In this document: positions 25,668 through 37,300 of the stretch, piece by piece
Numbering within the stretch: position 1 is the stretch's first letter
Layout of the letters: each line of letters begins with the position of its first letter
Assembly: GCF_026151205.1 (NCBI RefSeq)
Contig: NC_087072.1
Span: 15,166,169 to 15,230,168, forward strand
Reading direction: 5' to 3'
From: Bolinopsis microptera
Lineage: Eukaryota; Ctenophora; Tentaculata; Lobata; Bolinopsidae
Length of the DNA stretch: 64,000 nucleotides
Position numbers and translations under genes: made by a program
Notes under the pieces: model-generated
The model's database searches: none
What the model saw: only the letters and a program-made list of their open reading frames with translations
What the model was told of the DNA's origin: nothing

Positions 25668-25760
25668 CATACGTTATAATTATATGACCCGCCCTGTATC
25701 GTCAGGACGATATAGTGAAACGACCGTGGGGTCGCAACGTGATACAAAATTTAATGATGA
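25668..25760 (+). repeat. Hairpin-headed GC repeat, copy 1
   Basis: Starts with a GTCATACGTT...TATGACCCGCC head and continues CTGTATCG, GTGAAACGACCGTGGGG, then a CGTGATAC end. The same modules recur at 26022-26390, 41421-41530 and, inverted, at 31033-31213. In the best copy the head is a perfect 7-bp hairpin (GTCATAC-GTT-GTATGAC). It is probably a short mobile element; the family is unknown. Confidence 0.6.
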
Positions 25761-26053
25761 TGTGATACTGATTGGAACACATTTGCACGGGTTGCTGCAT
25801 AGATGCCTGCAGCCTGATGCAGTGGCGATTTGAATTGGAGTTGGACCGCTCCGTGTAGATTCATACATCAAACATGTTGATTTTCGGTCCAATTTATGAT
25901 TTAATCACTTCCTTGTAGCACGATGCATTACTGGGCCGCGCTGCGCATATCACCCAATAATGCTTTTCGCGTCGCAACCACATTGTTAGATCGGCGAGAT
26001 GCGCTACTGGGCATCACTTGTCATACGTTGTATGACCCGCCGCGCACGATCAA

Positions 26054-26118
26054 TTACTGGGCCGCGCTCAGCCTGTCATTCCGCCTTAACAACATTAAAG
26101 CCTGGGGTCCTCAGGTAA
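26054..26118 (+). mobile_element. 65-bp micro-transposon TTACTGGG...CAGGTAA, 8-bp TSD
   Basis: Flanked by the direct repeat ACGATCAA (26046-26053 and 26119-26126). It shares TTACTG at the left, a CTCAGCCTGTCATTCCGCC core and AGCCTGGGGTCCTCAGGTAA at the right with three other copies. The ends are weakly inverted (TTACTGGG / TTACCTGAG). This is the smallest copy. Confidence 0.8.
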
Positions 26119-26170
26119 ACGATCAAGTGCGCGGCTCCCGGCCCCCTGTATCGTAGAAACTCAACTATAG

Positions 26171-26356
26171 TTGTAGGTTTACAACTTATCATGCAGGACG
26201 CGCTCCGAGTTGAACTCGTCGACGGAACGTACATGGAACAAATATTTTACGAGTATCACTTACTGGGCCGCGCTCAGCCTGTCATTCCGCCGAATCTCTA
26301 TTGTTTATGAACATTATAATAGCCTGAGGTCCCCAGGTAAGAGTATCACCCGTAAA
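26171..26356 (-). mobile_element. Second micro-transposon family, copy with 8-bp TSD
   Basis: Flanked by AACTATAG on both sides (26163-26170 and 26357-26364). Without the nested insertion it is about 96 bp and is the reverse complement, with changes, of the 86-bp insertion at 43588-43673. Ends: TTGTAGGTTTACAAC and, in reverse complement, TTTACGGGTGATACTCG. Confidence 0.75.
26260..26340 (+). mobile_element. 81-bp micro-transposon TTACTGGG...CAGGTAA, 9-bp TSD
   Basis: Flanked by GAGTATCAC at 26251-26259 and 26341-26349. It has the same CTCAGCCTGTCATTCCGCC core as the other copies and is inserted inside the second micro-transposon family. The 8-9 bp duplications fit Mutator-like or hAT-like integration. 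Confidence 0.82.
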
Positions 26357-26390
26357 AACTATAGTAAAACAACAGTGGGGGTCCCGACTT

Positions 26391-26902
26391 GATTCACGAT
26401 GTCAATCCTTCGCAGCTCGGTGAGGCACAGTGGTGCATTTTGCCGATCTACCGAAAGTGATCTATGGAAAGTGATTAATTGACGATTTTAATTCTTTGTA
26501 GCTCGGCGAGCGGTTGATTGACGATGTCAATCCTTCGCATCTCGCCGATCTGCATAAGTGGTTGCGAGAAGAATTATTTGATGCGCGGCGCGACCCAGTA
26601 GTGCATCGCGTTGATTCACGATGTCAATCCTTCGCAGCTCGGTGAGGCACAGTGGTGCATCTCGCCGATCTCGCCGATCTACCGATGCGCGCGCGACCCA
26701 GTAGTGCATCGCGCTACAATGCATCGCGTTGTAGCGCGATGCACTACTGAATCGCGCGCGCATCAAATAATGCTTCTCGCAACCACACGTATGCAAATGG
26801 GCGAAATGCGAAGGATTGACATCGTGAATCAACTTTTGAGCATGTACGAAATATTTGATGAATACATATAAAAAATAACATAATATCACTGAAAAAGTTT
26901 TA
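26391..26902. repeat. Mosaic of short GC-rich palindromic repeats
   Basis: Two word families recur in both orientations. One is GATTCACGATGTCAATCCTT plus CGCAGCTCGG (near 26393, 26520, 26612, and inverted near 26801). The other is GATGCACTACTGGGCCGCGC-like (near 25922, 26581, 26688, and inverted near 26738). The centre at about 26700-26750 is a strong hairpin of GCGCGATGCA words. No protein is supported; overlapping frames on both strands are by-products. Confidence 0.6.
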
Positions 26903-26911
26903 ATTGACGAT

Positions 26912-27459
26912 TAGGGTGGATGGTTTTTTAATCGTATTTATGGAATTGTTACCGTTGTAAAACTTACATTATGACAGTTCAGATGGCGAAAGTTTTATCG
27001 AAAATGGACCTGTCATTGTTCTGGAAATAACAATAATAAACAATAATATCTATGACCAATTTAACCATATTAAGAAATGTGGTCGGTGATCCAGTATTGA
27101 GCATATGTGCAACTGTGTGAGTTCAGTATTCTAATTGCCCCCTTCAAGCAGCTAAGGTGCGTCTTACTAGCAGTCATGTGACCGAGATCACGTGATAACA
27201 CCTTTAACTAACTTATTGCCCTGAGGATCAATTGGTACAATGTGTATTGAGGTAAATTGGTCGGGGTATGTTTTATTATATAATATCAGTATTTACACTG
27301 TTGGAACAGTGAAAGACCAAAATATTAGATGTTAACCCTGAGCAAATTGTAGCTTGTAGTTGTACATTTAATATAATCAATAATACTACATACTACCTTG
27401 TCGGACTTTATTTAAACGGACTTTAGTTCATAGTTGGATGCTAGAAGCCCAAGTTTACA
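26912..27459 (+). repeat. Left terminal inverted repeat of the foldback element
   Basis: Near-identical reverse complement of 30413-30985. It contains TCACGTGA at 27188-27195, mirrored at 30703-30710. Confidence 0.88.
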
Positions 27460-27464
27460 GTTTA

Positions 27465-30236
27465 CACTGCACAGAATACTCTATAGTAACACGGTACACT
27501 GCACAGAATACTCTATAGTAACACGGTACACTGCACAGAATACTCTATAGTAACACGGTACATTGCACAGAATACTCTATAGTAACACGGTACACTGCAC
27601 AGAATACTCTATAGTAACACGGTACACTGCACAGAATACTCTACAGTAACACGGTACACTGCACAGAATACTCTACAGTAACACGGTACACTGCACAGAA
27701 TACTCTATAGTAACACGGTACACTGCACAGAATACTCTATAGTAACACGGTACACTGCACAGAATACTCTATAGTAACACGGTACACTGCACAGAATACT
27801 CTATAGTAACACGGTACACTGCACAGAATACTCTATAGTAACACGGTACATTGCACAGAATACTCTATAGTAACACGGTACACTGCACAGAATACTCTAT
27901 AGTAACACGGTACACTGCACAGAATACTCTACAGTAACACGGTACACTGCACAGAATACTCTACAGTAACACGGTACACTGCACAGAATACTCTATAGTA
28001 ACACGGTACACTGCACAGAATACTCTATAGTAACACGGTACACTGCACAGAATACTCTATAGTAACACGGTACACTGCACAGAATACTCTATAGTAACAC
28101 GGTACACTGCACAGAATACTCTATAGTAACACGGTACACTGCACAGAATACTCTACAGTAACACGGTACACTGCACAGAATACTCTATAGAAACACGGTA
28201 CACTGCACAGAATACTCTATAGTAACACGGTACACTGCACAGAATACTCTATAGAAACACGGTACACTGCACAGAATACTCTATAGTAACACGGTACACT
28301 GCACAGAATACTCTATAGTAACACGGTACACTGCACAGAATACTCTATAGTAACACGGTACACTGCACAGAATACTCTATAGTAACACGGTACACTGCAC
28401 AGAATACTCTATAGTAACACGGTACACTGCACAGAATACTCTATAGTAACACGGTACACTGCACAGAATACTCTATACTCTATAGTAACACGGTACACTG
28501 CACAGAATACTCTATAGTAACACGGTACACTGCACAGAATACTCTATAGTAACACGGTACACTGCACAGAATACTCTATAGTAACACGGTACACTGCACA
28601 GAATACTCTATAGTAACACGGTACACTGCACAGAATACTCTATAGTAACACGGTACACTGCACAGAATACTCTATAGTAACACGGTACACTGCACAGAAT
28701 ACTCTATAGAAACACGGTACACTGCACAGAATACTCTATAGTAACACGGTACACTGCACAGAATACTCTACAGCAACACGGTACACTGCACAGAATACTC
28801 TATAGTAACACGGTACACTGCACAGAATACTCTATAGTAACACGGTACACTGCACAGAATACTCTATAGTAACACGGTACACTGCACAGAATATTGTATA
28901 GTAACACGGTACACTGTACAGAATACTCTACAATAACACGGTACACTGCACAGAATACTCTATAGTAACACGGTACACTGCACAGAATACTCTATAGTAA
29001 CACGGTACACTGCACAGAATACTCTATAGAAACACGGTACACTGCACAGAATACTCTATAGTAACACGGTACACTGCACAGAATACTCTACAGCAACACG
29101 GTACACTGCACAGAATACTCTATAGTAACACGGTACACTGCACAGAATACTCTATAGTAACACGGTACACTGCACAGAATACTCTATAGTAACACGGTAC
29201 ACTGCACAGAATATTGTATAGTAACACGGTACACTGTACAGAATACTCTACAATAACACGGTACACTGCACAGAATACTCTATAGTAACACGGTACACTG
29301 CACAGAATACTCTATAGTAACACGGTACACTGCACAGAATACTCTATAGTAACACGGTACACTGCACAGAATACTCTATAGTAACACGGTACACTGCACA
29401 GAATACTCTATAGTAACACGGTACACTGCACAGAATACTCTATAGTAACACGGTACACTGCACAGAATACTCTATAGTAACACGGTACACTGCACAGAAT
29501 ACTCTATAGTAACACGGTACACTGCACAGAATATTCTATGATAACACGGTACACTGCACAGAATACTCTATAGTAACACGGTACACTGCACAGAATACTC
29601 TATAGTAACACGGTACACTGCACAGAATATTGTATAGTAACACGGTACACTGCACAGAATACTCTACAGTAACACGGTACACTGCACAGAATACTCTATA
29701 GTAACACGGTACACTGCACAGAATACTCTATAGTAACACGGTACACTGCACAGAATACTCTATAGTAACACGGTACATTGCACAGAATACTCTATAGTAA
29801 CACGGTACATTGCACAGAATACTCTACAGCAACACGGTACACTGCACAGAATACTCTATAGTAACACGGTACACTGCACAGAATACTCTACAATAACACG
29901 GTACACTGCACAGAATACTCTATAGTAACACGGTACACTGCACAGAATACTCTATGATAACACAGTACACTGCACAGAATACTCTATAGTAACACGGTAC
30001 ACTGCACAGAATACTCTACAGTAACACGGTACACTGCACAGAATACTCTATAGTAACACGGTACACTGTACAGAATACTCTATAGTAACACGGTACACTG
30101 CACAGAATACTCTATAGTAACACGGTACACTGCACAGAATACTCTATAGTAACACGGTACACTGCACAGAATACTCTATAGTAACACGGTACACTGCACA
30201 GAATACTCTACAATAACACGGTACACTGCACAGAAC
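27465..30236 (+). repeat. 32-bp minisatellite, about 87 copies
   Basis: The unit is ACACTGCACAGAATACTCTA plus TAGTAACACGGT, head to tail with no spacers. Variants are ordered rather than random: TACAG for TATAG, GTAACA versus GAAACA, and ATTGTATAG recur, and a block of about 320 bp seems duplicated (around 28690-28950 and 29010-29270). One unit carries an extra CTCTATA (near 28474). Confidence 0.97.
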
Positions 30237-30412
30237 ACTGTTCGGATATTGTACACAATATAGTCAAACTGTACGGAGATTGTACCTAATATAGTCACAC
30301 TGTTCGGAGATTGTAAAACGTCTGCCCGAGAATTAGGTTTAAAATACTCTAAGGTGAACCTTTCTCCGAGATCTGGTTTTAAAACGGTACGAGATAAATT
30401 TCTGCGGTAAAT

Positions 30413-30985
30413 TGTAAACTTGGGCTTCTAGCATCCAACTATGAACTAAAGTCCGTTTAAATAAAGTCCGACAAGGTAGTATGTAGTATTATTGATTATA
30501 TTAAATGTACAACTACAAGCTACAATTTGCTCAGGGTTAACATCTAATATTTTGGTCTTTCACTGTTCCAACAGCTAAGGAAAGCTATTGAATGTTTCAG
30601 TGTAAATACTGATATTATATAATAAAACATACCCCGACCAATTTACCTCAATACACATTGTACCAATTGATCCTCAGGGCAATAAGTTAGTTAAAGGTGT
30701 TATCACGTGATCTCGGTCACATGACTGCTAGTAAGACGCACCTTAGCTGCTTGAAGGGGGCAATTAGAATACTGAACTCACACAGTTGCACATATGCTCA
30801 ATACTGGATCACCGACCACATTTCTTAATATGGTTAAATTGGTCATAGATATTATTGTTTATTATTGTTATTTCCAGAACAATGACAGGTCCATTTTCGA
30901 TAAAACTTTCGCCATCTGAACTGTCATAATGTAAGTTTTACAACGGTACCAATTCCATAAATACGATTAAAAAACCATCCACCCT
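30413..30985 (-). repeat. Right terminal inverted repeat of the foldback element
   Basis: Partner of 26912-27459. It carries an extra stretch of about 26 bp (CTAAGGAAAGCTATTGAATG..., near 30575) absent from the left arm. Between the array and this arm (30237-30412) lie three degenerate repeats of a GTACGGAGATTGTACCTAATATAGTC type. Confidence 0.88.
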
Positions 30986-31032
30986 ATTGACGATGCGATA
31001 GCATAGTTATGAAATTCAAATGTATTATTTCT

Positions 31033-31213
31033 TTGTATCACGCCGTGACCCCCACGGTCGTTTCACTACGATACAGGGGGAGTTACTGAGCCGCGCTCAG
31101 CCTGTCATTCCGCCAAATCTTTATTCGGTTATGTTAATGAACATAATAGCCTGGGGTCCTCAGGTAACAGGGGGAGCCGCGCACGAGTGAGCGGCGGGTC
31201 ATACAACGTATGA
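31033..31213 (-). mobile_element. Hairpin-headed GC repeat, copy 3, with a nested micro-transposon
   Basis: Inverted copy: GTATCACGCCGTGACCCCC at the left and GGCGGGTCATACAACGTATGAC at the right end (31191-31212). It is interrupted by the 85-bp element at 31083-31167. Together with copy 1 it brackets the foldback element, although the outer parts differ in length. Confidence 0.65.
31083..31167 (+). mobile_element. 85-bp micro-transposon TTACTGAG...CAGGTAA, 9-bp TSD
   Basis: The direct repeat CAGGGGGAG flanks it at 31074-31082 and 31168-31176. The same CTCAGCCTGTCATTCCGCC core and CCTGGGGTCCTCAGGTAA end are present as in the copies at 26054 and 26260. Confidence 0.85.
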
Positions 31214-31273
31214 CAAAAGTTATAAACCTACAACTAATATGAGGCTACAATCAATAATATAATATATATATAT

Positions 31274-31672
31274 TGTCAGAGTAATAACCTTATTTATTTA
31301 ATGGAGTGTAGAACTTGTAAACAGTCGTATGTAGGATATACTACTTCTAATCTCCCTAAGAGATTTTCTAATCATAAGAGCCACATTAAGAAAGGTATCA
31401 GAAGTTGTAAGTTAGTAAATCACTTTTTAGATATTGATCATGATTTAGATTTTAGTTCAGTAGCCTTATATAACTCTTCACTTAGTACGCACCTTTCTGT
31501 TATTATAGTGGACGCTCTTGAATTTAAACCTGAAATAAGTCAAGCAGATAGGGAAAAGGCCATGGAAGCTAGAGAGGGGTTCTACCAGACCCAATTGAAA
31601 ACCCTTGAGCGTTATGGGGGTATGAACACCCTCGATAGTAACCACATCCTTTTTAAATCCGCTGGAGCTTAG
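31274..31672 (+). CDS. Penelope-like element GIY-YIG endonuclease fragment
   Basis: The frame is open from at least 31274. It reads CQSNNLIYLMECRTCKQSYV and continues VGYTTSNLPKRFSNHKSHIKKG, then KLVNHFLDIDHD. This matches GIY-YIG nuclease domains of Penelope-like retroelements: the tyrosine of IYL and YVGYT are the GIY/YIG strands, R of KRF is the catalytic arginine, and the paired C-x2-C before it is usual there. The C-terminal tail (LERYGGMNTLD) is also PLE-like. The reverse transcriptase expected upstream is absent; the sequence before 31274 is AT repeat and then the GC repeat. This is a 5'-truncated copy and not functional alone. Confidence 0.82.
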   Translation, partial: CQSNNLIYLMECRTCKQSYVGYTTSNLPKRFSNHKSHIKKGIRSCKLVNHFLDIDHDLDFSSVALYNSSLSTHLSVIIVDALEFKPEISQADREKAMEAREGFYQTQLKTLERYGGMNTLDSNHILFKSAGA

Positions 31673-32124
31673 TGTTTAGTTTATTTATTTTATTTGACAT
31701 GGTCTCAGCCTATTAACCTGTGTTTAGTTTACAATATTGCTATCAGAGACGTGTTATATTCATTACTATTTATATATTTTTACTGCTTGATTCAGAGAAA
31801 TCTAGCTTTTTCCGAGAAACTAATCTTTAATAGATTAGATAAAATGTACGCAGCCATTCTTTCGTTTGATTATTACTCAGTATATTTTAGTTTTGTACCG
31901 TTTTAAGTCACATAGTTTTGTACGTCTTCCTAAGACTTGTTTTCCTTTCCTAGTTTGTAAGTTATTTTAAAGATTTGTGAATATTCCAGTTGCTTTTAGA
32001 ACAATTTTATCTCAGATAACGATTTTTAATAAAATGATGCAAAGACTTATTTCGAAGATCTAATCAACACCGACTTTTAATGTGTAGGAGTACAGCTACA
32101 AAATATATATATATATATATAATA
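31673..32124. other. 3' tail of the Penelope fragment and AT-rich DNA
   Basis: T-rich, with no gene. It ends in an (AT)n run at 32103-32126 that borders the MITE. No terminal repeat of the Penelope element could be defined. Confidence 0.4.
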
Positions 32125-32126
32125 TA

Positions 32127-32453
32127 TTTGACCAAAACCCATAATCATGGGTAGAGTGAGCCGCTGCCAGTGTCTCTCTTTTCCAAACAAAAGAAAATGA
32201 TATTAATTTGAGGAACCGTCCGCAAATGCAGATTGATACCGAGAATGAAATCGGTCGCTCGCTTTTCCCATTCAATAAGCTTTATTACAATACGTAAGCC
32301 GTGAATGAATGGGAAAAGCGAGCGACCGATTTCATTCTCGGTATCAATTTGCATTTGCGGACGGTTCCTCAAATTAATATCATTTTCTTTTGTTTGGAAA
32401 AGAGAGACACTGGCAGCGGTTCACTCTACCCATGATTATGGGTTTTGGTCAAA
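32127..32453. mobile_element. 327-bp hairpin MITE with TA target duplication
   Basis: TTTGACCAAAACCCATAATC at 32127 is the exact inverse of the right end (to 32453). The arms of about 150 bp are nearly identical around a short loop near 32280. TA lies on both sides (32125-32126 and 32454-32455). This is a near-perfect palindrome of Tc1/mariner-type MITE. The antisense frame across it is a palindrome artefact. Confidence 0.88.
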
Positions 32454-32455
32454 TA

Positions 32456-33457
32456 TCATCTCTTTTTGATTATAATGTCAGGATAATTTACACAGTCGAA
32501 ACTTAATAAGGAGGTAATTTCAACGATTTCGAAATTTTACCTTTGAAAACGTTTCCTTGTGTTTAGGTAGGCATATCTGTCAATAACAGACTGAATATAG
32601 CACTTTTTACTCATTCAAGTTGGCATTAAATTCATATTATATAATGCCATTTTAATATCGTGGGAAAGCAGAATATATTCGAAATCACGAATGAGCAAAA
32701 TTCTCACCTTTCGCACGTGCAAACTTTGAGCGGACGTTGCGTGCGCATAAAATATTGAATCACCATAAATTTTTACATAGTGTTATTTAATATATAGTTT
32801 GATAAGCATGAAAAGTTTCAGAAGATTTCAAAAAGAACTTGGATCACAACGGGACTCCAAAGTTGGTAAAAATCGTGAAAATAACAATTTTTAGTGATTT
32901 TAGCTATTTTAAATGAATTTGGGCGTGTCCCCACGTGTGCAACTTTTCGATTTTCAACTTTAAAACTAGCCTATAACACAATTTAGACCTTTAGGAAGCA
33001 AAATTGAGCTCCACAACCCAAGGGATGGCCCAACACCAGAGAATACTAATTCACAACTTTTGTGTTTTTATAAAATTATTCTTCAAAAAAGCACAAACTT
33101 CAATAGCGAATATCTTTATGAAGGAGCAAGGTAGGAAAACTTTCCGGTAGATTTTCAGAATGCTTGAACAATTATCTAAGGTGAAAATGTCCTCAGATTT
33201 TGAATAAAATTACTCCTTAATGCTTTAAAATCGATTTGAAAAGTTGTTATTTTGTCAAAAATCAAGTTTTAAAAACACTTAAATTGATGACGTCATCAAG
33301 TGATGATGATGACGATAAATCATTTTTCGATATAATGTAAACTAAAATATAAACAATTATCTTTAAAACATGTGGTTCAAAATGACTGTATCTTTTATAC
33401 TTTTGAATCTACGGACACTTAAATGTAGGCTACAATTTACTGCAAAAGCGTCTATAC
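32456..33457. other. AT-rich non-coding flank
   Basis: No gene, exon or inverted repeat was recognised. Its style (phrases such as CGATTTGAAAAGTTGTTATT and TGATGACGTCATCA) suggests decayed repeat sequence. Confidence 0.4.
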
Positions 33458-34345
33458 ATATATGGACACGTTCATTGAAGTTTGAGGATATTGGTAAATA
33501 TTAGTGACCCTACTAAATGGCACGATGATGTAAAATGTGTCACACTATAAAACTATATAAACCCTCAATGGTTAGGATAATCGTTTCATCCTCTAGATAA
33601 ACTTTGTCGCATAACGATATCTTTATCAGACAATAAGATATCGTTTAAATGCGGCCGGCAGTGAGTTGTAAACTTTGTCACACTATAAAAACGTGACAGA
33701 GTTTATATGGACCCCTTGTTGCCGTGTTTGACCAAATTTTCGAATTTCAAATTTATAGGATAGTTGCATATGACTATTGCATATTGACTATTATCTACAT
33801 ATTTAGCGACTTTTTTCGTTAAATGGTAGCACCATGTAAACTCCGTCACACATTTAAGAAATTTATATGAGGGATGTTTATGACATCCTGACAAGAAATG
33901 CCGAATAGTCTAGCATTATTTTGTGAGCTGAATGTGTTTGGAATTGTTCACATATTTCATTGTTATAGGCAAATACAAATACAGAAGGCAGAAATAGGTA
34001 AATTTAGTCACATAAATTTGTATGATATCTCAACATGTGTGAAATTGAATAAATATTAGTATACCAACTTAAACACCCTATTATATATTACGTACTATGG
34101 ATCAATTAACAATATTTCAACCATATGCCGGTCATATAAATTATTATATGGCAGTGATATGTTAACGTTGGCAAAAATTTGTAAATTTCGTCACAAAAAA
34201 AATATTATAACTTTATTTGCTCCGTGTTGGCAAAATAACTAATTTATCGACATAGTGATGGTGATAAAGTAACATTATATACTAATTGAGGTATGATTCT
34301 TCAAAATAGGGGCAAGAAATGTAAATTTCGTCACATCAGCCATAG

Positions 34346-34348
<3 letters not shown>

Positions 34349-34387
<39 letters not shown>

Positions 34388-37300
34388 GAGGCTGGGCATA
34401 GAAAGCCCACTAGAGGATAGCATTAAGATGCTTTGCCTACCTCTGGGATGAGGGGGGGTTTATCGGAGACAACAGTGTGAATTGTGGAGGACGGTGGTGG
34501 TAATGATCTGAATGGGAATACCGCGCTTTGGTACCAGATGAGTTTGTAAATCAGTTAGGCAAGGCTGCATATGTAATGTGTTAATGCGCTAAGTTACGCC
34601 AGTCTGATCCAGTTCTTCTGGTACTATTAAGCGTTTGGTGCGGTTTGTGAAGTTGACGATTGTGGTAATGTGGTGGTTGTCGAATATGTCGTTGACCGAG
34701 AGGTAGTAGTCCCGAAAGTATTGACCTCTTATTTGGGCAATAGCTGGGCACTGTCCAAGAAAGTGTGAGACAGTTTCCTCTCCGTCACCGCACATAGGAC
34801 AAGCACTGGTGCTTGATTTGCGGATGGTGTGGAGGTGTTTGTTTAAGCCACAGTGGCCCGTGATTAGGTGGACTGCGGTTCTATAGTCTTGTCTATTGTT
34901 GATGAGTGACGTGTTTATATTATTGATTATTTTGGTGTGCTTTTGGCCAAGTGTTAGTTTGGTGTGTCTAGGACCATCCGTTAACCAGATATCCTGATTC
35001 AGTCTGTGGACTTTGTTGTTGATTTGTCGTTTGATGTAAGATTGAGGGATTGGGCATTTCAAAACGTGTTCGCTGGTCGTGCCAAGCTTGGCCAGCTCAT
35101 CCGCTTTTTCATTTCCCCACAACCCAATATGGGCTGCGATCCATCGGATCTCTAGAGTGTTGTTCGATCCGAGTGCGTTAAGGGTGTCATAACAGTCTCT
35201 AGTAGTTCTGCTCCTCGTTGAAAGCGAGGAAATAGCTTGTATGGAGGAGAGACTATCAGACCATATAATGATGTGTGAATTGGTGTAGGATGAGAGATAC
35301 TTGCAGGCTTCAATGATTGCAGTGAGCTCTGTCTGGTAGACAGTACAATAATCAGGGAGCTTGAATGATCTCTCTTCCAGGGTGGTGTTGTTGTTGTCAG
35401 TCGTGATGATGTACCCAGCCCCACTTCCGGAGTCTGATAGAGACCCGTCTGTGTAGCAGGTGATCGTTTCACTGGTAATGTTGTCGATGGTGTGTTGGAG
35501 TGCGGTTCTGTATTCAGTGTTGTTAGTTCCAGGAGTGGTGACGGTGAAGTGCCGTCCCAGCATCATGGTTGGTGCTGTGAGGTCTCTTGTGGCTCTAGGT
35601 GGTATGTTGAGATCCTCCATGAATTGTTTGTTGATTGTGGTGTGGTTTTTGATAGTTCCCTTCCTGTGGGCGATAGTTTCAAGAGTGAGGCTGCCGTAGG
35701 CTTGAAGCCTTGCTGCCCCCTTCGCTGCTTCGCCCCTCAGGAATAGTATGGTGTCTGGAGTGTCAGTAAGGTGATTCAATGCGAGGAAGGGTGTACTTGG
35801 CATGGCACCAGACATCATTCTCAGTGCCAATGCCTGCACACGTTTGAGCTTCCTCGCATTGTAGTCCGTGTCAATTGCCCTGATCCATATACTACAACAG
35901 TAGGACAGAATGGGTCGAATGACCGCTGTGAACATCCATTTACAAGTTTTAGGGCTCATACCCCATGTGGGGCCGACAGCTCTTCGACATTACATGAGGG
36001 ATGCCGTGGCTTTTTTGGTGATGTTGATGATATGTTCGTTGTAATTGAGTTTGCTATCTAATGTCACTCCTAGGAATTTAGCCGACTTCGAGAGACCTAT
36101 AATGTTGTTGCCAACTTTTATTGGTCTCAAAGTCCACTTAGTATTCCAGGTAAACATGACTATCTGAGTCTTGAGTGCGCTGATAGATAGATCCTTGGTT
36201 TGGCACCATTTTTCTATCGTATTGATGGTTTTGCATGTGCGGTTCCAGATGATGTCCAGGTCATTTCCTTCTGCTAGTGAAGCCAGGTCATCTGCGAAGG
36301 CTTGCAGGTAACCCGGTATGTCCTTCGCAGTAAAGGAGAGGAGATCATCGACTACCAGGTTCCATAGAAAAGGAGAGAGGATGCCTCCCTGGGGGCAGCC
36401 TCTCCTGATCTGTACCCTTCTCGACTTATCCTTATGACTTAGATTGATAAAGCAATTAGTGACCATGTTGATGATCCATTGCGCTGTAGCTAGGTCCACT
36501 TTCGTGGCCCTGACTGCATCAGAAATAGCTTTGAACGAGACGTTGTCGAAGGCGCCCTCTATGTCAAGAAAAACTCCTAGGACATATCCCTTCTTAGCTA
36601 TTCTGCGCTCAATGGTGTGGGTAACTTTATGAAGAGCCGCTTCTGTTGAGCAGCCCTTCCTAAAGCCGAATTGACGTTTGTTTATGTCATTTGCTATGTT
36701 GAGGTCGTGTTGCATGTGCCAAAGAATCACTTTCTCCTGTAATTTTAGCATCACAGGTGAGAGAGTGATTGTGCGAAAAGACTTAGCCTTGTTGTAGTCG
36801 GTTTTGCCGGGTTTGGGGAGGAAGATTCCGATGGAATCCCTCCACAAAGTAGGGATGTGTTGTGTTTTGTGATTATTTGTCATGATGTTTTGTGTTATAT
36901 CTTTGATATGGTTCCAGGCTTTCTGGAAGATGATCGGTTTCAGGGTGTCCGGTCCTGCAGCCTTTAAAGGATCGAAAGACATGAGGGCCTTCTCGATTCT
37001 TTCAGGGCTGTAGATTTTGTCTAGTAAGTCTGAGGAGATGGGTATTGGGCCGAGGGGCGGGACTGGCGGATCAGTAACACTCTCCCTGAAGTGGGTTTGA
37101 GTCATGACCTCCAGTGTCTCCTCTGCGTTTTTGGTGAGTTCTCCGTTGGGTTTATAAATGGCTTCTAGTTTGTTGTTGGTGTCAGTACAGGTTTTCAGAA
37201 TCTTGCTCATCCTTCCAGATTCTTTGACCGATTCTGTGTCTCTGGAAAAGTTCCGCCACGCATTGCGCTGGGAGTTTGACAGGATCTTGTTGTATTGCTT

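Larger units (their letters stand above)
26022..26390 (+). mobile_element. Hairpin-headed GC repeat, copy 2, with two nested insertions
   Basis: Begins GTCATACGTTGTATGACCCG and ends near the GTGGGGGTCCCGACTTGAT module. It is interrupted at 26054-26118 by a 65-bp element and at 26171-26356 by a second element, which itself contains an 81-bp element (26260-26340). Removing the insertions and one copy of each target duplication restores the order seen in the other copies, giving a three-level nest. Confidence 0.7.
26912..30985. mobile_element. 4.07 kb foldback element around a minisatellite, 9-bp TSD
   Basis: The ends TAGGGTGGATGG (26912) and CCATCCACCCT (to 30985) are inverted, and the arms match for about 550 bp (26912-27459 and 30413-30985). 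The direct repeat ATTGACGAT flanks both ends (26903-26911 and 30986-30994). A 9-bp duplication with very long terminal inverted repeats is typical of Mutator-like foldback elements. The interior is almost wholly the 32-bp tandem array. No transposase is present, so it is non-autonomous. Confidence 0.85.

Noticed and set aside
25920-26890. Frames of 60-120 codons on both strands in the GC-rich repeats
   Set aside because: They coincide with palindromic repeat words and nested insertions.
27465-30236. CRISPR-like array
   Set aside because: Units are contiguous 32-mers with no unique spacers, inside a eukaryotic foldback element.
32145-32372. 75-codon minus-strand frame
   Set aside because: It lies wholly in the palindromic MITE.
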